64,000 bases of DNA from Notamacropus eugenii (GCF_028372415.1 NC_092876.1:63764885-63828884), one strand, 5' to 3'; shown: positions 27,124 through 38,041, counted from the stretch's first letter. Numbers and translations are program-made. The notes: a model not told the origin generated them from the sequence alone.

Positions 27124-29321
27124 TACAGAGTTAGCTTATAGGAGAAGCTGCCTGAAGTCTTCATTTCAAGGGAGGGCGGTACCTAGTACATTTCAGGGGG
27201 AAAAAAACGGCAGGTCACCGTGACCTCATTCCTCATAACTCACTAGCTGTTTGGCCTTGGACAAGTTACTCTGCCTGATCCCTAAGTACAGCTGTTAAAT
27301 AAGCTCATCCAGCTGATGCCCAGAGGGGCAGAGGACTGATCAATACTTCAGCTCTTCAGCTGTGTGGGGTGCTGTGGGTGGGAATGGGAAACTTTAAGGA
27401 AGGAGAGGCAGCTCTCTCAGGGGTGGGGGGTGGCCAGAAGGATGGAAAGGGGAGGGGAAGTGGGAGTCCCTAGAAGTCTTCCTGGGGCAGGCCTCCTCTC
27501 CTGACACAGGCAGGGTGGGGGGGGAGGGAGGGGCCCTCAGAGGCTTTTTTAGGAAAGGGTCACCTCTGCCTAAATCATTGCATTAATTAGGAAGTGCAGT
27601 CAAGAAGAAAAGCCTAGAAGGGCACCTTTGCCTCACACAGGTCATCCTAAGGAAGCACTGACCTGCAGGTGCCCTGTCCTCTGTTCAGTGGGAGCTGGCT
27701 AAGGAAAGTGCCATCCCAGCCCATGGCCCAGGGTGCAGCATAGCACTATGGCCACGCTTAGGAAGTCTGGAGTCATGGCTTCCTGGTTCAAGGACCCAAT
27801 CTGTGAGTCTACCAAGGGTACCCCCACCCCAAACTCAATGAGAACAAGGAGTTATTGATAGTTTGGGAGGGCATGAGCACAAGGAGAGGGAAGACCCTTT
27901 ATAATTTAGGGAGAAGGATACCTAGTTGTCACAGGCCTAGACCGGTAAAGTATAACAGATTGCAATGAGTGTAAGTCAGGAGGACATGAGTATACATTCT
28001 GACTTGGCTTCTAGGACCTGTGGGTCTATGATCTCTCTAAAGCTCAGTTTTCTCATCTGTAAAATGGCCATAGTACTCACACTATCAAGCTCACAGGGCT
28101 ACTATAGTGATCAAATAAGAAGCCACAAGTGAGAGGACTTTGTAGCACTGTGATATATAAATAAAACCTCAAGGGATCATGGGCCTCAATCTCAAAGGAA
28201 TATCAGAAGCTAATTAATCCAGTCCTTCCATTTTACAGTGGATGATACTGAGACCCATGGAGATGAAGGGACTTGCCCCAAGGTCACCAAGAAAAAGAGA
28301 CAGGATTTGAGATGTTGCAGTGTGTAGAGCGATGGGCCTGGAGGCAGCAGGACCCGAGTTCAAATCTGGCCTCAGACAGTTACTAACTGTGCGACTCTGG
28401 GCAAGTCACTTACCCCTGTTTGCTTCAGTTTCCTCATCTGTAAAATGAGAAGGAAATGGCAAACCCCTCCAGTATCTCTGCCAAGAAAACCCCAAAAGGG
28501 GTCAAAGAAGAGTGGGAACTGATTGAAAATCATTCAACAACCCTAAACCCAAAGATTGTGCTCTTTCCATTGTACTGTATCAAACCTATCATTAGACCAC
28601 ATGACCTACTGGTTGCTAGGTGAAGGAAGTGATGGGACAGACAGGGATATCACTTTTGTGAAACTGGTTATGGAGGAAAACTAGGGAAGAGCTAATGACC
28701 GAGGAAGGACTCAATGTCCTTGTCTTCACACAATCAATTCCCAGAAGCATGATGGGGCAGGGGGAAGAGCCCTGACGTGGGTGTCTGGGATACCAGCGTC
28801 TAGTTCTGTTTCTGACACTACCTGTCTGTAGCACCCAGGGCAAGTGACTTTTCTTCTCTGGGCCTCAGTTTCCCCATCTTTAAAAAGAGAAGGGTGGAGT
28901 ACATAGTCTCCAAAATCCCTTCCAGCTGAGGCCCCTCCCAGCTTGGATAGTCTGTGTCCAAAATTGCTTCTCGTTTCTGAGTCTAGGTTGTAATTTCTCT
29001 GGTAGTTGGGGCCTTCTATATGAATCCTTAATTAGGTTTGTATTTCTACTTTACTGCAGGATTTGGGGAGGCACAGGCCTAGCTCAGAGCTTGTCTGGTG
29101 TGGACTTCCCCAATAAAAATACCCTCTCTCACTCTCTAGGTAAAGCTCTGAGGTCAGAGGTCAAAGCCAGCTATGTATTCTGGGGAGAGTCTTGTGTTCA
29201 GCTGGACCACCCAGAACTCTCCTTCCTATCTGAGCATTTCTCTCTAGACTCCAGGCATGTGGGCCAAGTGGTGTCTTCATGTGTCCTTGATACATCCACC
29301 ACAGGCCCGGCCGGTTACCAC
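27124..29321 (-). other. TCEA3 3' UTR and/or downstream DNA with SINEs
   Basis: MIR-type SINEs lie at about 27940-28170 (TCATCTGTAAAATGGCC) and 28740-28930, and a tRNA-derived SINE at 28310-28540 (CGATGGGCCTGGAGGCAG, AACCCCTCCAGTATCTCTG). G-rich repeat-free DNA lies at 27360-27560. How much of this is transcribed in the mature mRNA cannot be told. Confidence 0.45.
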
Positions 29322-29330
29322 TCAGCAGAA
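29322..29330 (-). CDS. TCEA3: TCEA3 exon 11: Phe-Cys-stop
   Basis: The minus strand has a strong polypyrimidine tract and acceptor (TTTGTTTTTTTTCAG) followed directly by TTC TGC TGA. TFIIS proteins end WKFC, and exon 10 ends at WK in phase 0, so these three codons complete the protein at residues 357-358. The position is supported by the exact match to the expected terminus and the excellent acceptor. Confidence 0.9.
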   Translation of the reverse strand, partial: FC

Positions 29331-29389
29331 CTGAAAAAAAACAAACGAGAAAGGCCACAGGGTTTGTGATGCTCTCCTGATACCAGTCA

Positions 29390-29600
29390 AATGTTCTGTC
29401 CTTGTAGTCCCAGGTTCGAATCTGACTTCAGATACTTACTAACTGCATAATTCTGGGCAAGTCCCTTGAACACTGCTTTGGTATCCTCAACTGTAAAATG
29501 GGGATAATAATCGTACTTTCTTCCCAGGATTGTTGTGAGGATCAAATGAAATTTTTGCAAAGTGCTTGACATAATATCTAGTATATAGGAGGCATTTAAT
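29390..29600 (+). repeat. MIR-type SINE in TCEA3 intron 10
   Basis: CCCAGGTTCGAATCTGACTT, then ACTGTAAAATGGGGATAATA and TTGTTGTGAGGATCAAATGA, then an L2-like GTATATAGGAGGCATTTAAT. A CCTT-rich simple repeat follows at about 29607-29690. Confidence 0.85.
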
Positions 29601-29699
29601 ATACCTCCCTCCCTTCCTTCTTTCCTCCCTACTTCCCTTCTCACTCCACTTCCTTTCCATCCATCCTTCCATCCTTTCTTCCTTCCAATATAGTACCGG

Positions 29700-30442
29700 T
29701 CTGAACAAGATGGAATTGGAGTCTCAGTTTTCTCATCTGTAAAATGGGACACTACCCACCTGAAGGAACAGGAAAGGTGACTCACCTACTATATGGTAAC
29801 AAGGGTAGAGCTACCTCTACCCTGAACCTAAAGGGTGCCACAAGGGACTCTTCTAAGGGAAAAGGTTTTGAGAAAAGAAATGCATCTGACCTGCCAGAAC
29901 CCTCTCCCTGTGGGTCCTTGAGGAGGGAAGATACTCTTGTTGGTGAAAGAGAACAGTGGAACCCAGTGGAGAGCTGAACTTGGAATCAGGCAGGGGGAGA
30001 CTCAAAGCCCGCTCTGCCTTGAGTGTGGCCAAGCTGAGCAGGGGAATGGGGGTTCCTTTAGACCCTCCCTAATGGGGTCAGTGTGAAGCCCAGTGGAGTC
30101 AGGGAATCTGAAGCACTTTGGGCTTTCAACCGTTAGAGAAAAAGGACAAAGGCATAGGGACCAAGTGCAGAAAGCCCCAGCCTGGGGGTCTGGGGCCCAG
30201 GTTTGGATTCTAGTTCTACTGCTCCCTCTTTGAGCAGTCCTTGGGGGGTTGGGGGTCAACGTCCTTATCAGGAAGAGGGCAGGGCTCAGAGCATCTCTGA
30301 AGTCCCTTCCGACTACAAACCAGAGGACTCCATAAGAAGGAAATCGGCCTGGTTTGCATGGGCCCCACACCCTGACTGGGAAAGGCCCTGAGGGAGGCCA
30401 TTGGCTACTTTGGAGGGCTATGGAAGCAAAAGAAATACAGAC
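29700..30442 (-). other. Rest of TCEA3 intron 10
   Basis: A short MIR piece lies at about 29720-29750 (TCTCATCTGTAAAATGGG) and a further SINE-like piece at about 30170-30330. The minus-strand open frame that continues from exon 10 through 30002 is intron read-through. Confidence 0.5.
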
Positions 30443-30514
30443 CTTCCAGCGGTTGCCACATTCATTACATAAGACGAAAGTGGTCATGGGCTCATCAGCA
30501 CTTCGTGTCTGCAC
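30443..30514 (-). CDS. TCEA3: TCEA3 exon 10: zinc-ribbon catalytic hairpin
   Basis: This exon encodes residues 333-356, [20 protein letters not shown] then NRWK. It holds the invariant RSADEPMT acidic hairpin (Asp339 and Glu340), which reaches into the RNA polymerase II active site and drives cleavage of backtracked transcript, and the second zinc-binding pair Cys348 and Cys351. The acceptor is GCTTTCTCAG. The donor is TGGAAG|GTCTGT, weak at +3 and +4. If not spliced, translation would run on from WK into VCISFAS and about 145 more residues. Confidence 0.95.
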
Positions 30515-31607
30515 CTGAGAAAGCAGAATCATCCAGTCACTCCCCTGCTCTAGAATCTAGCATGGTTCCTGCATCCAGTTGGAACAAGGACGATTCCTTA
30601 CCCTGGCATTCAAGGCGCCTCCCTCCCCTTCACAGGCTGTTCCCACCCAGCCTCACCACTTGAACTTCCCCCCATTCCCCACCACTCCAGGGAGGTCAGT
30701 CCCTTGACCACCCACCCTTGTAGTCTGGTGGCTTATGAAGAGTATGAATTTATTAAATGTTTGCTGAATTAAATTGAAAGATAGAATATATTTTTTTCTG
30801 ACCTCATGAGCTTTACTGATGCTTCTGCCCTCACCTGGAATGCTCTCTCCCTTCCTTTCTACCAATTCTGGGTTTTACATCCTTCACTGGACTTGAAGAT
30901 CTGGGTTCGAGTCTTGGCTCTGCAACTTACTTACTGTGTGGCCTTAGGCAAATCACTTAACCTCTATGAGACTCAGTTTCCTTGTCTGTAAAATGGGGAT
31001 AATAATACTTGCACTACCTACTTCACAGGGTTTTGTGAAGAAAGTTTACAAAATGTAAAACGCTACAGAATTATGATCTACGATGTAACCTCAACCTTCT
31101 TCCAAGAAGCTTTTCCCACCAGAACCCTCTGATCTACCTGGTATAAACGAAAGTCCCTCCCAGCTCTGACACTCTGGGTTCTAAGAGCCCTCCCAGCTCT
31201 GACATTCTCTGTTCTAAGGGTCCTCCCAGTTCTGACACCCTGGGTTCTAAGGGCCCTCCCAGCTCTGACATTCTCTGTTCTAAACACCCTCCCACCTCTG
31301 ATACTTTATGAGTATAGTTGTTCTCCATGTCTATCCAATCTCCCCTTGCCAACCCTGCAAGAAAATAAATACCATCTGGTCAATAGATAGAGGTCTTTCC
31401 ATTACTATAAAGTAATGACACCAAATTTCAGAAGTCCCATGAAGATCTCTCCTTTCTTTACAGTCGTAATCCCAGAGCCCTGCTATCCCACCCTCATGCC
31501 CATCCACGCATCTTCTCTGGGGTCTCCTTGGCCTCGCTTCCTTGGTCCTCCATGATGGATTCCCTCCCGAGCCTCTCCATGGAGTTGCCCCATATTGTGG
31601 CACGCAC
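30515..31607 (-). other. TCEA3 intron 9
   Basis: From 30890 to 31075 is a MIR-type SINE (CTGGGTTCGAGTCTTGGCTC, TTGTCTGTAAAATGGGGATA). A small 33-bp minisatellite follows at 31145-31310. The rest is unassigned. Confidence 0.7.
31145..31310. repeat. Five-unit array of the 33-bp minisatellite
   Basis: Units CCCTCCCAGCTCTGACATT, CTCTGTTCTAAGGGTCC and CTGGGTTCTAAGGGCCC repeat with period about 33. These are the same unit and orientation as the array at 6290-7196, 24 kb away. Confidence 0.88.
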
Positions 31608-31754
31608 CTGGTTGTAGGTACAATTCTTCTTTTTACACTTATTGCACTGGAAGAGGTCAGTTGTTGTGCCTCCAGTCTTGGCCATCTGGTGCTCCCGGAT
31701 GGCCTCCAGAGTCATGGCGTTCCTCAGCTCCTTCAGCTCATCACTCGCCATTTC
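31608..31754 (-). CDS. TCEA3: TCEA3 exon 9: linker and first zinc-ribbon pair
   Basis: This exon encodes residues 284-332: [20 protein letters not shown], then [16 protein letters not shown] and [13 protein letters not shown]. It covers the end of the polymerase-binding domain II, the linker with the conserved [14 protein letters not shown] segment, and zinc ligands Cys320 and Cys323. The acceptor is CATTTAG and the donor CCAG|GTGCGT. Forty-nine codons, phase 0 at both ends. Almost identical to human TCEA3 as I recall. Confidence 0.97.
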
Positions 31755-33050
31755 CTAAATGAACCAACCAACATTCCAAGATGTCTGTAGAAGAGATAGC
31801 ATTTCCTATATCACGAGTTCCTGGAGGGGCACCATCAGTGAATGGCCTGGGCTAGGAATAAGGCAGCTCCCAGAGATGAGGCTTCAACAGCAGATGAAAA
31901 AGTCCATGGGCTCTTACAGAAACCTGGTTCTGCCACTTAGGAGCCATGCAACTTTTGGCCAGGCCATCTATGGGAGGTGCTTTGACCTGCTAAGGTGCCC
32001 TGTTGGGTCTCGGGCCAGCTGTGCCCTCGCTGCAGGGCTGTGCCTTCTGAGGGACCTCACCAGTCCAGGTCCCAGCTCACAGGCAGACAGAGACAAGGAG
32101 AATCTCTCTATAGAGATCTCCCCTTCCCAGATCATACTAGGCAGGACTAAGGGGTCGCAGGAGAATTTCATAGAAGAAAACCATAGGGAATCCCACAAAC
32201 CCTCACAGGAGATGATGGATGAATGGGACCAGCACCATTAGAAGTATGAGATGTTCTATTCCGCGTAGATGGTCATTAGCATCTGTTAAATTCTGATCCT
32301 ATAATGGGGCAGCTAGGTGGCAGAGTGTACAGAGTGCTGGGCCTGGAGACCAGAAGATTCATCTTTCTGAGTTCAAATCTTGCCTCAGACAGTTACTAAC
32401 TGTGTGACCCTGGGCAAGTCACTTAACCCTGGTCTGCTTCAGTTTCCTCATCTGTGAAATAAGCTGGAGAAGGAAAGGGCAAACCACTCCAAATGGGATC
32501 AAGGAGAGTCAAACATGACTGAACAACAACAAACTTTTATATACTTCCTTCAACAACTTCTACAAGGCTATAATTATAAGTAGCTGACTCCAGACAACTG
32601 GCCTGTGCCATGTCATCTATTCACCCTGGCTTGTGTTGCTGGGGCTGATGTAGTTACGGGGTATGTGTCTCCTGGACCTGATTAACATGGACAGATATCA
32701 GTATCTTTTGAACCCATTAGTTTGAGAAGTAATAAGGTTATAAGTTTAGTAGTTGACCCCGGTTTCTCATCCTTTGGATGGGACAAAGTGGAAAATGTAG
32801 GTGGATCCAGCTTATCAAAGAGTATAATTCTTGTGGTCAAATGAGGTTTTTAAATAATGATTTAGCATCAGTATCTCTGAGGGCTGAGGAAAATCAGTGT
32901 AGCCAGACTTAACGTTGTAAGCCCCAGTCAGCCTTCCCTTTGCCTGGGTCTGCTGGGCACCTGCTCAGAGTCTTTGCTCCTCACAGGCCAACACCTCCCC
33001 AAGAGCCAAGACTGAAGTTTCAAAAATGGCTCTGCCACAGAGCTCCTCAC
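31755..33050 (-). other. TCEA3 intron 8
   Basis: It contains one near full-length tRNA-derived SINE on the plus strand at about 32305-32535 (GGGGCAGCTAGGTGGCAGAG to AACATGACTGAACAACAAC). The rest is unassigned. Confidence 0.8.
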
Positions 33051-33205
33051 CTCCGCCGTCATCCTGGCAATGAGGCTGGTGGAAATAGCCCCACAAAGCA
33101 CATTCCGCCTCAGGTTGGGGTTCCTGGGGTCCTTGAGGTTACTGATGCGGCTGCGGACTCTATTTCGGTATTTCATGTCCGTGCTCTTCAGTTCTTGATA
33201 TATAT
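33051..33205 (-). CDS. TCEA3: TCEA3 exon 8: TFIIS central domain
   Basis: This exon encodes residues 232 (part) to 283: [20 protein letters not shown], then [20 protein letters not shown] and [11 protein letters not shown]. This is the core of the TFIIS M domain that docks on RNA polymerase II. It begins with AT completing His232 after an unusual CAC acceptor (minor-class intron 7). The donor is GGAG|GTGAGG. It differs from human at a few positions only. Confidence 0.97.
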
Positions 33206-33213
33206 GTGAAATC

Positions 33214-33222
33214 GTCAAGGAG
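33214..33222 (-). promoter_or_regulatory. U12-type branch point of intron 7
   Basis: The minus strand reads CTCCTTGAC, eight of nine to the minor-class consensus TTCCTTRAC. It sits at the short distance from the acceptor that this class requires. Confidence 0.85.
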
Positions 33223-33387
33223 TCACCCCAAAGAGGAGCCTCTCCTCCCTTCCACAATCACAACCCCACAGTCTAATAAAAATGACCACTGGGTTTAGAA
33301 TCCCATGAGTCTACTGAGTGACCTTGGCCTGGTCCCCTCACCTCTCTAGGCTTGTTTCTTTGTATGTAAAATGAGAAAGCAGGACTA

Positions 33388-33610
33388 GAACAGGGGTTTT
33401 TCAACCTTTTTGTGACCTAGATCCTTCTAGTGGAGTCTAAGGACCTTTTCTGAATTTCAATGCATAAAATAAAATACATAGAATCACAAACAAAACTAAG
33501 GTTAATGAAAATAAAGATATAACTTTTTTCTATCCAAGTTCATGAACCTACTGAAATCTATCCACAAACCCCTTGGGGGTCCATGGAACCCCAAACTAGG
33601 TGATCACTAA
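33388..33610 (+). mobile_element. hAT-type DNA transposon relic
   Basis: It starts AGGGGTTTTTCAACCTTTTT, passes TGCATAAAATAAAATACATA and ends with ACCCCTTGGGGGTCCATGGA. It belongs to the same family as 21300-21505. Both ends are roughly complementary, as expected for terminal inverted repeats. Confidence 0.7.
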
Positions 33611-33889
33611 TGTTCCAAGTCTAAATCCTATTACGGCCACAGAGAAGATGTTCAGTCTTGGGGTCTTAATTCTGCTGGGAGAGAATCTTATTCTGCTCAG
33701 CCCTTGACTTGATCTGTGCCTCTCATGGACTTTGTGTCCAACCAGAAAGGCTTCATACACAGGCCTACAGGGAGGCCTGGTTGGATATCACCAGTAGAAT
33801 CACCACAACCGGAAGGAAGTACATCTGAAATTCTACGCTACGGAGGGACCCTCTCCTTTAGTGTGAACAGAGAACTGACAGCAATCTTC

Positions 33890-34510
33890 TTTTAATAGTA
33901 ATAGCAGGCCTTTATAGAGTGCATTTTATAAATGTTAAATCTGATTTGATCCAACAATCCTGTGAGATACTAGTGCGACCAATGTCTCCATTTTACAGAT
34001 GGGGAAACTGAGGCAAACAGGGTTTGTTTGGGGTTTTTTGTTTGTTTTTAGAGAGGCAGCCTGGCGTACCAGAAAGTGTGCTGGACTTGAAGTCAGGAGA
34101 CTGGGATTCAGGTTTCATCTCTGCCACTTACTGGATGCTGTGACTGGGGCCATGTCACATCCCCTCCCATCCTCCATTTCCAGAGCAGCATGGTGAGGTG
34201 GGAAGAAGGAACTTTTGAGGCCATTGAGTCCAATCTCCTCCATCTTCCTGATGGGATCCAGAGTCAAAGAAGCAGGATTCACATGGGTGAATCACAATGC
34301 CTCAGAGTACTGTAGGGTCGATCACAGGCTGAGAGCTAGAAGGGACCTTAGAAATCACTGAGTCCAACTCCCTCATTTTACAGACAAGGAAACTAACCCT
34401 GACTTACCCAGGGTTGCACAGGACCTGAGTTTAAATTTCCATTTTCCCCAAGCTACTTTGGGCAAGTAACTTCCTCTCTCCCAGCCTCAGTTTCCTCATC
34501 TGTAAAATAA
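33890..34510. repeat. MIR/SINE cluster in intron 7
   Basis: A MIR lies at 33890-34020 in antisense (CCATTTTACAGATGGGGAAA), a SINE at 34050-34190 (GACTTGAAGTCAGGAGACTG), and a further MIR-like piece at 34320-34510 (AGAAGGGACCTTAGAAATCA, then CCTCAGTTTCCTCATCTGTA). Confidence 0.8.
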
Positions 34511-34539
34511 GGAGGTCAGACTATATAAATAGTGTTAAC

Positions 34540-34690
34540 TTCAAATGGTTAGTTAAACACTACATAGGGATCCCTGTTGGCTACATGCTAACTTAGAAGT
34601 CTATTTGTTAACATTACCTGTGTTCTATTGTATTTAAAAAATTTTGTTAAATGCCTTTAAATTACATTTTAATCTGGTTCTTGCCATACT
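34540..34690. repeat. Probable DNA-transposon end
   Basis: GTTAAATGCCTTTAAATTAC and TTTAATCTGGTTCTTGCCAT resemble text beside the repeat at 47090-47150 (GTTAAATATTTCCTAATTAC). This is probably a hAT-like family, not firmly identified. Confidence 0.4.
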
Positions 34691-35029
34691 GGGCCCCATC
34701 TGATACCTCCGTATGAGATGACTTCAAAGATTCCTTCAAGCTCTCAGAAATCTATGATCCTAATGACACCTGCTCAGCTTCTTTCCCAGGGCTGCTGGGG
34801 GGTCAAGAAAAGTCATCTAGATTATTCTTCTAAGGGAGGAAAGGGTCAAGCTCTCAGGATGAATGGGTGCAGATGGGTTGTGAGCAGGAGACAGAAAGGA
34901 GAAAATTTGGAGCTGAAAATAAATTAAAATTGAATGTTAACAATATCCATCCATAGACCCCTTTTGGAGGTTAGTGGACTTAGGATCCATCCTCCTGATC
35001 CACGTTAGAAAGAAAACAACCCAAGGACT

Positions 35030-35375
35030 GTTTTTGATAGACTTAGCCCTTCTCAGCAACGCAAGGACCTAAAACATTTCCAAAGGATTCATGATGCAAA
35101 ATACCATCCACATCCAGACAAAGAACGCAGAATGAAACAGATGATTTTCTTTTGTTTTGCTTCTCTCGTGGTTTCTCCCATTCATTATAATTCTTCTGTG
35201 CAATGTGACTAATGTGAAGATGTGTCTCATGGGAATGTATGTGGAGAGCCCATATCCACTAACATATCAGATTACATGCTGTCTTGGGGAGGAAGGGAGA
35301 GAAAATGTAAACTTATGGAAGAGAATGTTGAAAACTGAAAACAAGTAAATTAATAAATTTGGGGAAAAAAAAGAA
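35030..35375 (+). repeat. L1 3' UTR fragment
   Basis: GATAGACTTAGCCCTTCTCA, CCAAAGGATTCATGATGCAA and CACATCCAGACAAAGAACG match the terminal part of the other L1 copies. It ends in AATAAATTTGGGGAAAAAAA. Confidence 0.85.
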
Positions 35376-35408
35376 AAGAAAGAAAACATCCCTAAACTCT
35401 TGTCTTCT

Positions 35409-35655
35409 TGGGCAATTAGGTGGCATAGTGAACAAAGCATCAGGTCTGGAGTCAGGAAGACCTGAGTTCAAATCTGATCTCAGACACTAGCTATGTGACC
35501 TTGGGCAAGTCATTTCACCCTGTTTGCCCCAGTTTCTTCATCTGAAAAATGAACTTGAGAGGGAAATGGCAAACTATTATCATATCTTTGCCAAGAAAAT
35601 CCCAGATGGGGTCATGAAGAGTTGGACATGACTGAGACTACTGAACAACACAAAC
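35409..35655 (+). repeat. Full-length tRNA-derived SINE
   Basis: GGGCAATTAGGTGGCATAGT head, GAGTTCAAATCTGATCTCAG, and tail TGGGGTCATGAAGAGTTGGA. It lies directly after the L1 poly(A)-like end. Confidence 0.92.
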
Positions 35656-36329
35656 TCCTGTAACCTGAACAATGATTAATGTGGGTTTCATCATCTCACC
35701 TGGCACTGCTGGGCAGATACCTCAGGATAGAAGGAGAGGGCAGGGGTAGCAGGGGGTGGGACTGAGACTGGAAACTGAGATGATGAATGAAAATGAGTAT
35801 TAAATTCTTCCATGCATTGTCTGAAGATAGGGGTCAAGGGTAGAGGCCAAGAGACAGAGGCAAAGGAACTGCTGAGTCCTCTGGGAACGAAGATGAAGCC
35901 TGTGCTAACTCAGGGATGGGAGGCATTGTGTTTAGTAGGAAGTGGATTTTGAATGGTGGGTCACATTCTCTGATGCACCGGGCAATAATTAATGTAGAAA
36001 ACAATGAGGATGAATTAGTCCAGGAAGGGCTCGGAGCCAGGCCCAGCCCTCAGTGACATCTCAGAGTGTCAAGGCCATCTCCTGTACCCCCTTCTTGGCA
36101 TCCTTTTTCTTCCTTTCCCCAAGAACTGGGGCCCCCCACTTTCTCATCTCCCCCTTCCCAAATTTCAGGTTAGGTTCTGATATCAGTCACATATGCTTTG
36201 GTGCACATCTAATTCCCTATGTTTTGTACCTCAAGGATATTCTGAACCTTTTCTCTGATCGTGGAATGAAAGGCCTGGTCACCTGCCAAAGGAATTGTAG
36301 GTGTCAAAGACTCGTAGAATGTTCAAGCC
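35656..36329 (-). other. Unassigned part of intron 7
   Basis: Mostly unrecognised. About 36040-36250 has loose L2-like text (CCTCAAGGATATTCTGAACC). No coding potential that I can support. Confidence 0.4.
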
Positions 36330-36690
36330 AGAAGGCATCATAGAACAGAGAATGTTACGACACAGAATTTCAGAGTTGGGAGGAACCTTAGAAGATGGGA
36401 TGTCAGTTGGAGGGCCCTTTGAACAAAGAATGTCAGAGCTGGAGAGGCCTTAGAACATAAAATATCAGAGGCAGGAGGGTCCTTAGAACACAGTGTCAGA
36501 GCTGAAGGGGCCTTAGAACATAAAATATCAGAGGTAGGAGGGTCCTTAGAACACAGTGTCAGAGCTGAAGGGGCCTTAGAACATAGGATGTCAGAGCTTG
36601 GAGGGGCCTTAGAACATAAAATATCAGAGGTAGGAGGGTCTTTAGAACACAGAATGTCAGAGCTGGAGGGGCCTTAGGACACAGGATCTC
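36330..36690. repeat. 33-bp-unit tandem array in intron 7, with a higher-order period
   Basis: Here the unit is inverted relative to 6290-7196: CCTTAGAACACAGAATGTCA then GAGCTGGAGGGG. At about 36430-36680 it alternates between TAAAATATCAGAGGYAGGAG and ACACAGTGTCAGAGCTGAAG types, giving a compound repeat of about 60 bases in two or three copies. Confidence 0.88.
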
Positions 36691-37424
36691 CTACTATAAG
36701 GGACATCTAGTCCAGCTGTCTGATTTCATAAACCACAAATCCCCCCATAATTAGGATCAGACCTGGGTTAGAACTCCATCTGTGCTCTTTCCCTCATCAT
36801 ATGTTGCATCAGAGTGGGGCAGGTAAAGGTGGGTAGGAGGTTATCTCCTTGGATTGGGACCCTTCCCATGTGCCACACACATTTCCAAAAACAATTACGA
36901 GTCATTGGGGACAGGGACAAGCGGGAGATTCCAAGAAGTCTGATCCTTGTCATGCAGGAAGGAAGGGGAAGGGCTACAAGGACCAGTCCAAGTGTGGGGA
37001 ATGGGAGGGAGAAGGTCAGGAAATCCTTCCCTTCTCTGACAACTGGGATGTAGGAAGCGATGCTGGGCCCATTCAAGCACATCTTAACATTCTTGTGTCT
37101 GTGGAAAGGAAGGAAGCATTTGAGTAGAGGACCTTGTTCCCAGGGAAGCAGTGAGAAGAGAGGGCTGAGCTGGGGGCAACTTTGGTGGCTGTCCCTCCCT
37201 GCCATGCCTCCTGGCTTTGAGTGACTCAGGCCTGGGACTCCCATGACACCAACAGTGCTGTTACAGGGAGATGCCAGGGATGCAGCATGGTATAGGGGAA
37301 AGAATAGTGCCTTGGTGTGATGCTGGACAAGCCACAGCCTCCATGGGCCTCAGTTTCCTCATCTGTAACATAAGCAGTTTGTCCCTTTAGCTCCAGATCT
37401 ATGATAACGATGATGATGACAATG

Positions 37425-37680
37425 ACCATTAATATAGAACAGCTATATGGCCCGGTGCTGGGCTAAATGCTTTATAAATATTATGTCATTTGATCTTCAC
37501 AACAACCTGGGAGGGAGTTGTTATTATGATCCCCATTTTACAGATGAGGAAACTGAGGCAGATAGAGGCAAAATGACCTGTTCAGGGTCACACAGCTAGT
37601 AAGTGTCTGAGGTTAGATTTGAACTCAGGTCTTCCTGACTCCATGCCCAGTGCTCTATCCATTGGACCACCTAGCTATAA
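37425..37680 (-). repeat. MIR-type SINE, antisense
   Basis: CCCCATTTTACAGATGAGGA, GGTCACACAGCTAGTAAGTG and a terminal CATTGGACCACCTAGCT mark a nearly complete antisense SINE. Confidence 0.9.
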
Positions 37681-37984
37681 TCCTATGGCGGGGTAGGGGG
37701 AGCGAGGCATACTTCCTCCCCAGACTGAATGCCTTACAGTCCTTTCCTGATCCATGTAGCCATATGGTAGTACCATCCCTGGGCCACCACCTCTGGGGGT
37801 CCCTCACCATGGCACTCCACTCCTGGGTCCCATCTTCTCCACAGCCTCTATAAAGACAAAGGTCAGACCACCCTACACCTGGTGTGACTTCAGCTGCTCT
37901 TTCCTCAACTGCTCAGAGCAGGGGAGCAGTAAAGGTGCTTCCTGCGAATACAGGCCCACGTTGGACAAACCCACAAAAGGATAT

Positions 37985-38041
37985 GATCTTCAATTTCTGA
38001 TGCCATCTTATCACAGTTGACTCCATATTCTTTGTAATCAC
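37985..38041 (-). CDS. TCEA3: TCEA3 exon 7
   Basis: This 57-base exon encodes residues 213 (part) to 232 (part): DYKEYGVNCDKMASEIED. This is the start of the TFIIS central domain, close to human DYKDYGVNCDKMASEIED. The acceptor is TTTTTTTAG. The donor is the AT-AC type (GATC|ATATCC), not GT. Not marked by any long open frame because of its size. Confidence 0.95.

Larger units (their letters stand above)
33206..37984 (-). other. TCEA3: TCEA3 intron 7, minor-spliceosome (U12) AT-AC intron
   Basis: The intron begins ATATCCTTTT (37984 downward), a perfect match to the U12-type AT-AC donor ATATCCTTT, and ends TTTCAC at 33206. A branch-site match CTCCTTGAC lies at 33214-33222 (consensus TTCCTTRAC), with the likely branch A nine bases before the intron end. 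Only this splicing restores the family sequence EIEDHIYQELK with His232 split C|AT. The intron carries a hAT relic, several SINEs, an L1 3' end and a 33-bp-unit array. Confidence 0.93.

Noticed and set aside
30002..30442. Long C-terminal extension of TCEA3 from exon 10
   Set aside because: TFIIS proteins end WKFC, and a strong acceptor with TTC TGC TGA exists at 29330. The extension is intron read-through unless RNA shows otherwise.
37970..37984. GT-type donor (TTTTGTGGGT) for TCEA3 exon 7
   Set aside because: It would add non-family residues (HILF) and has no matching AG acceptor that keeps IYQELK. The AT-AC pair fits exactly.
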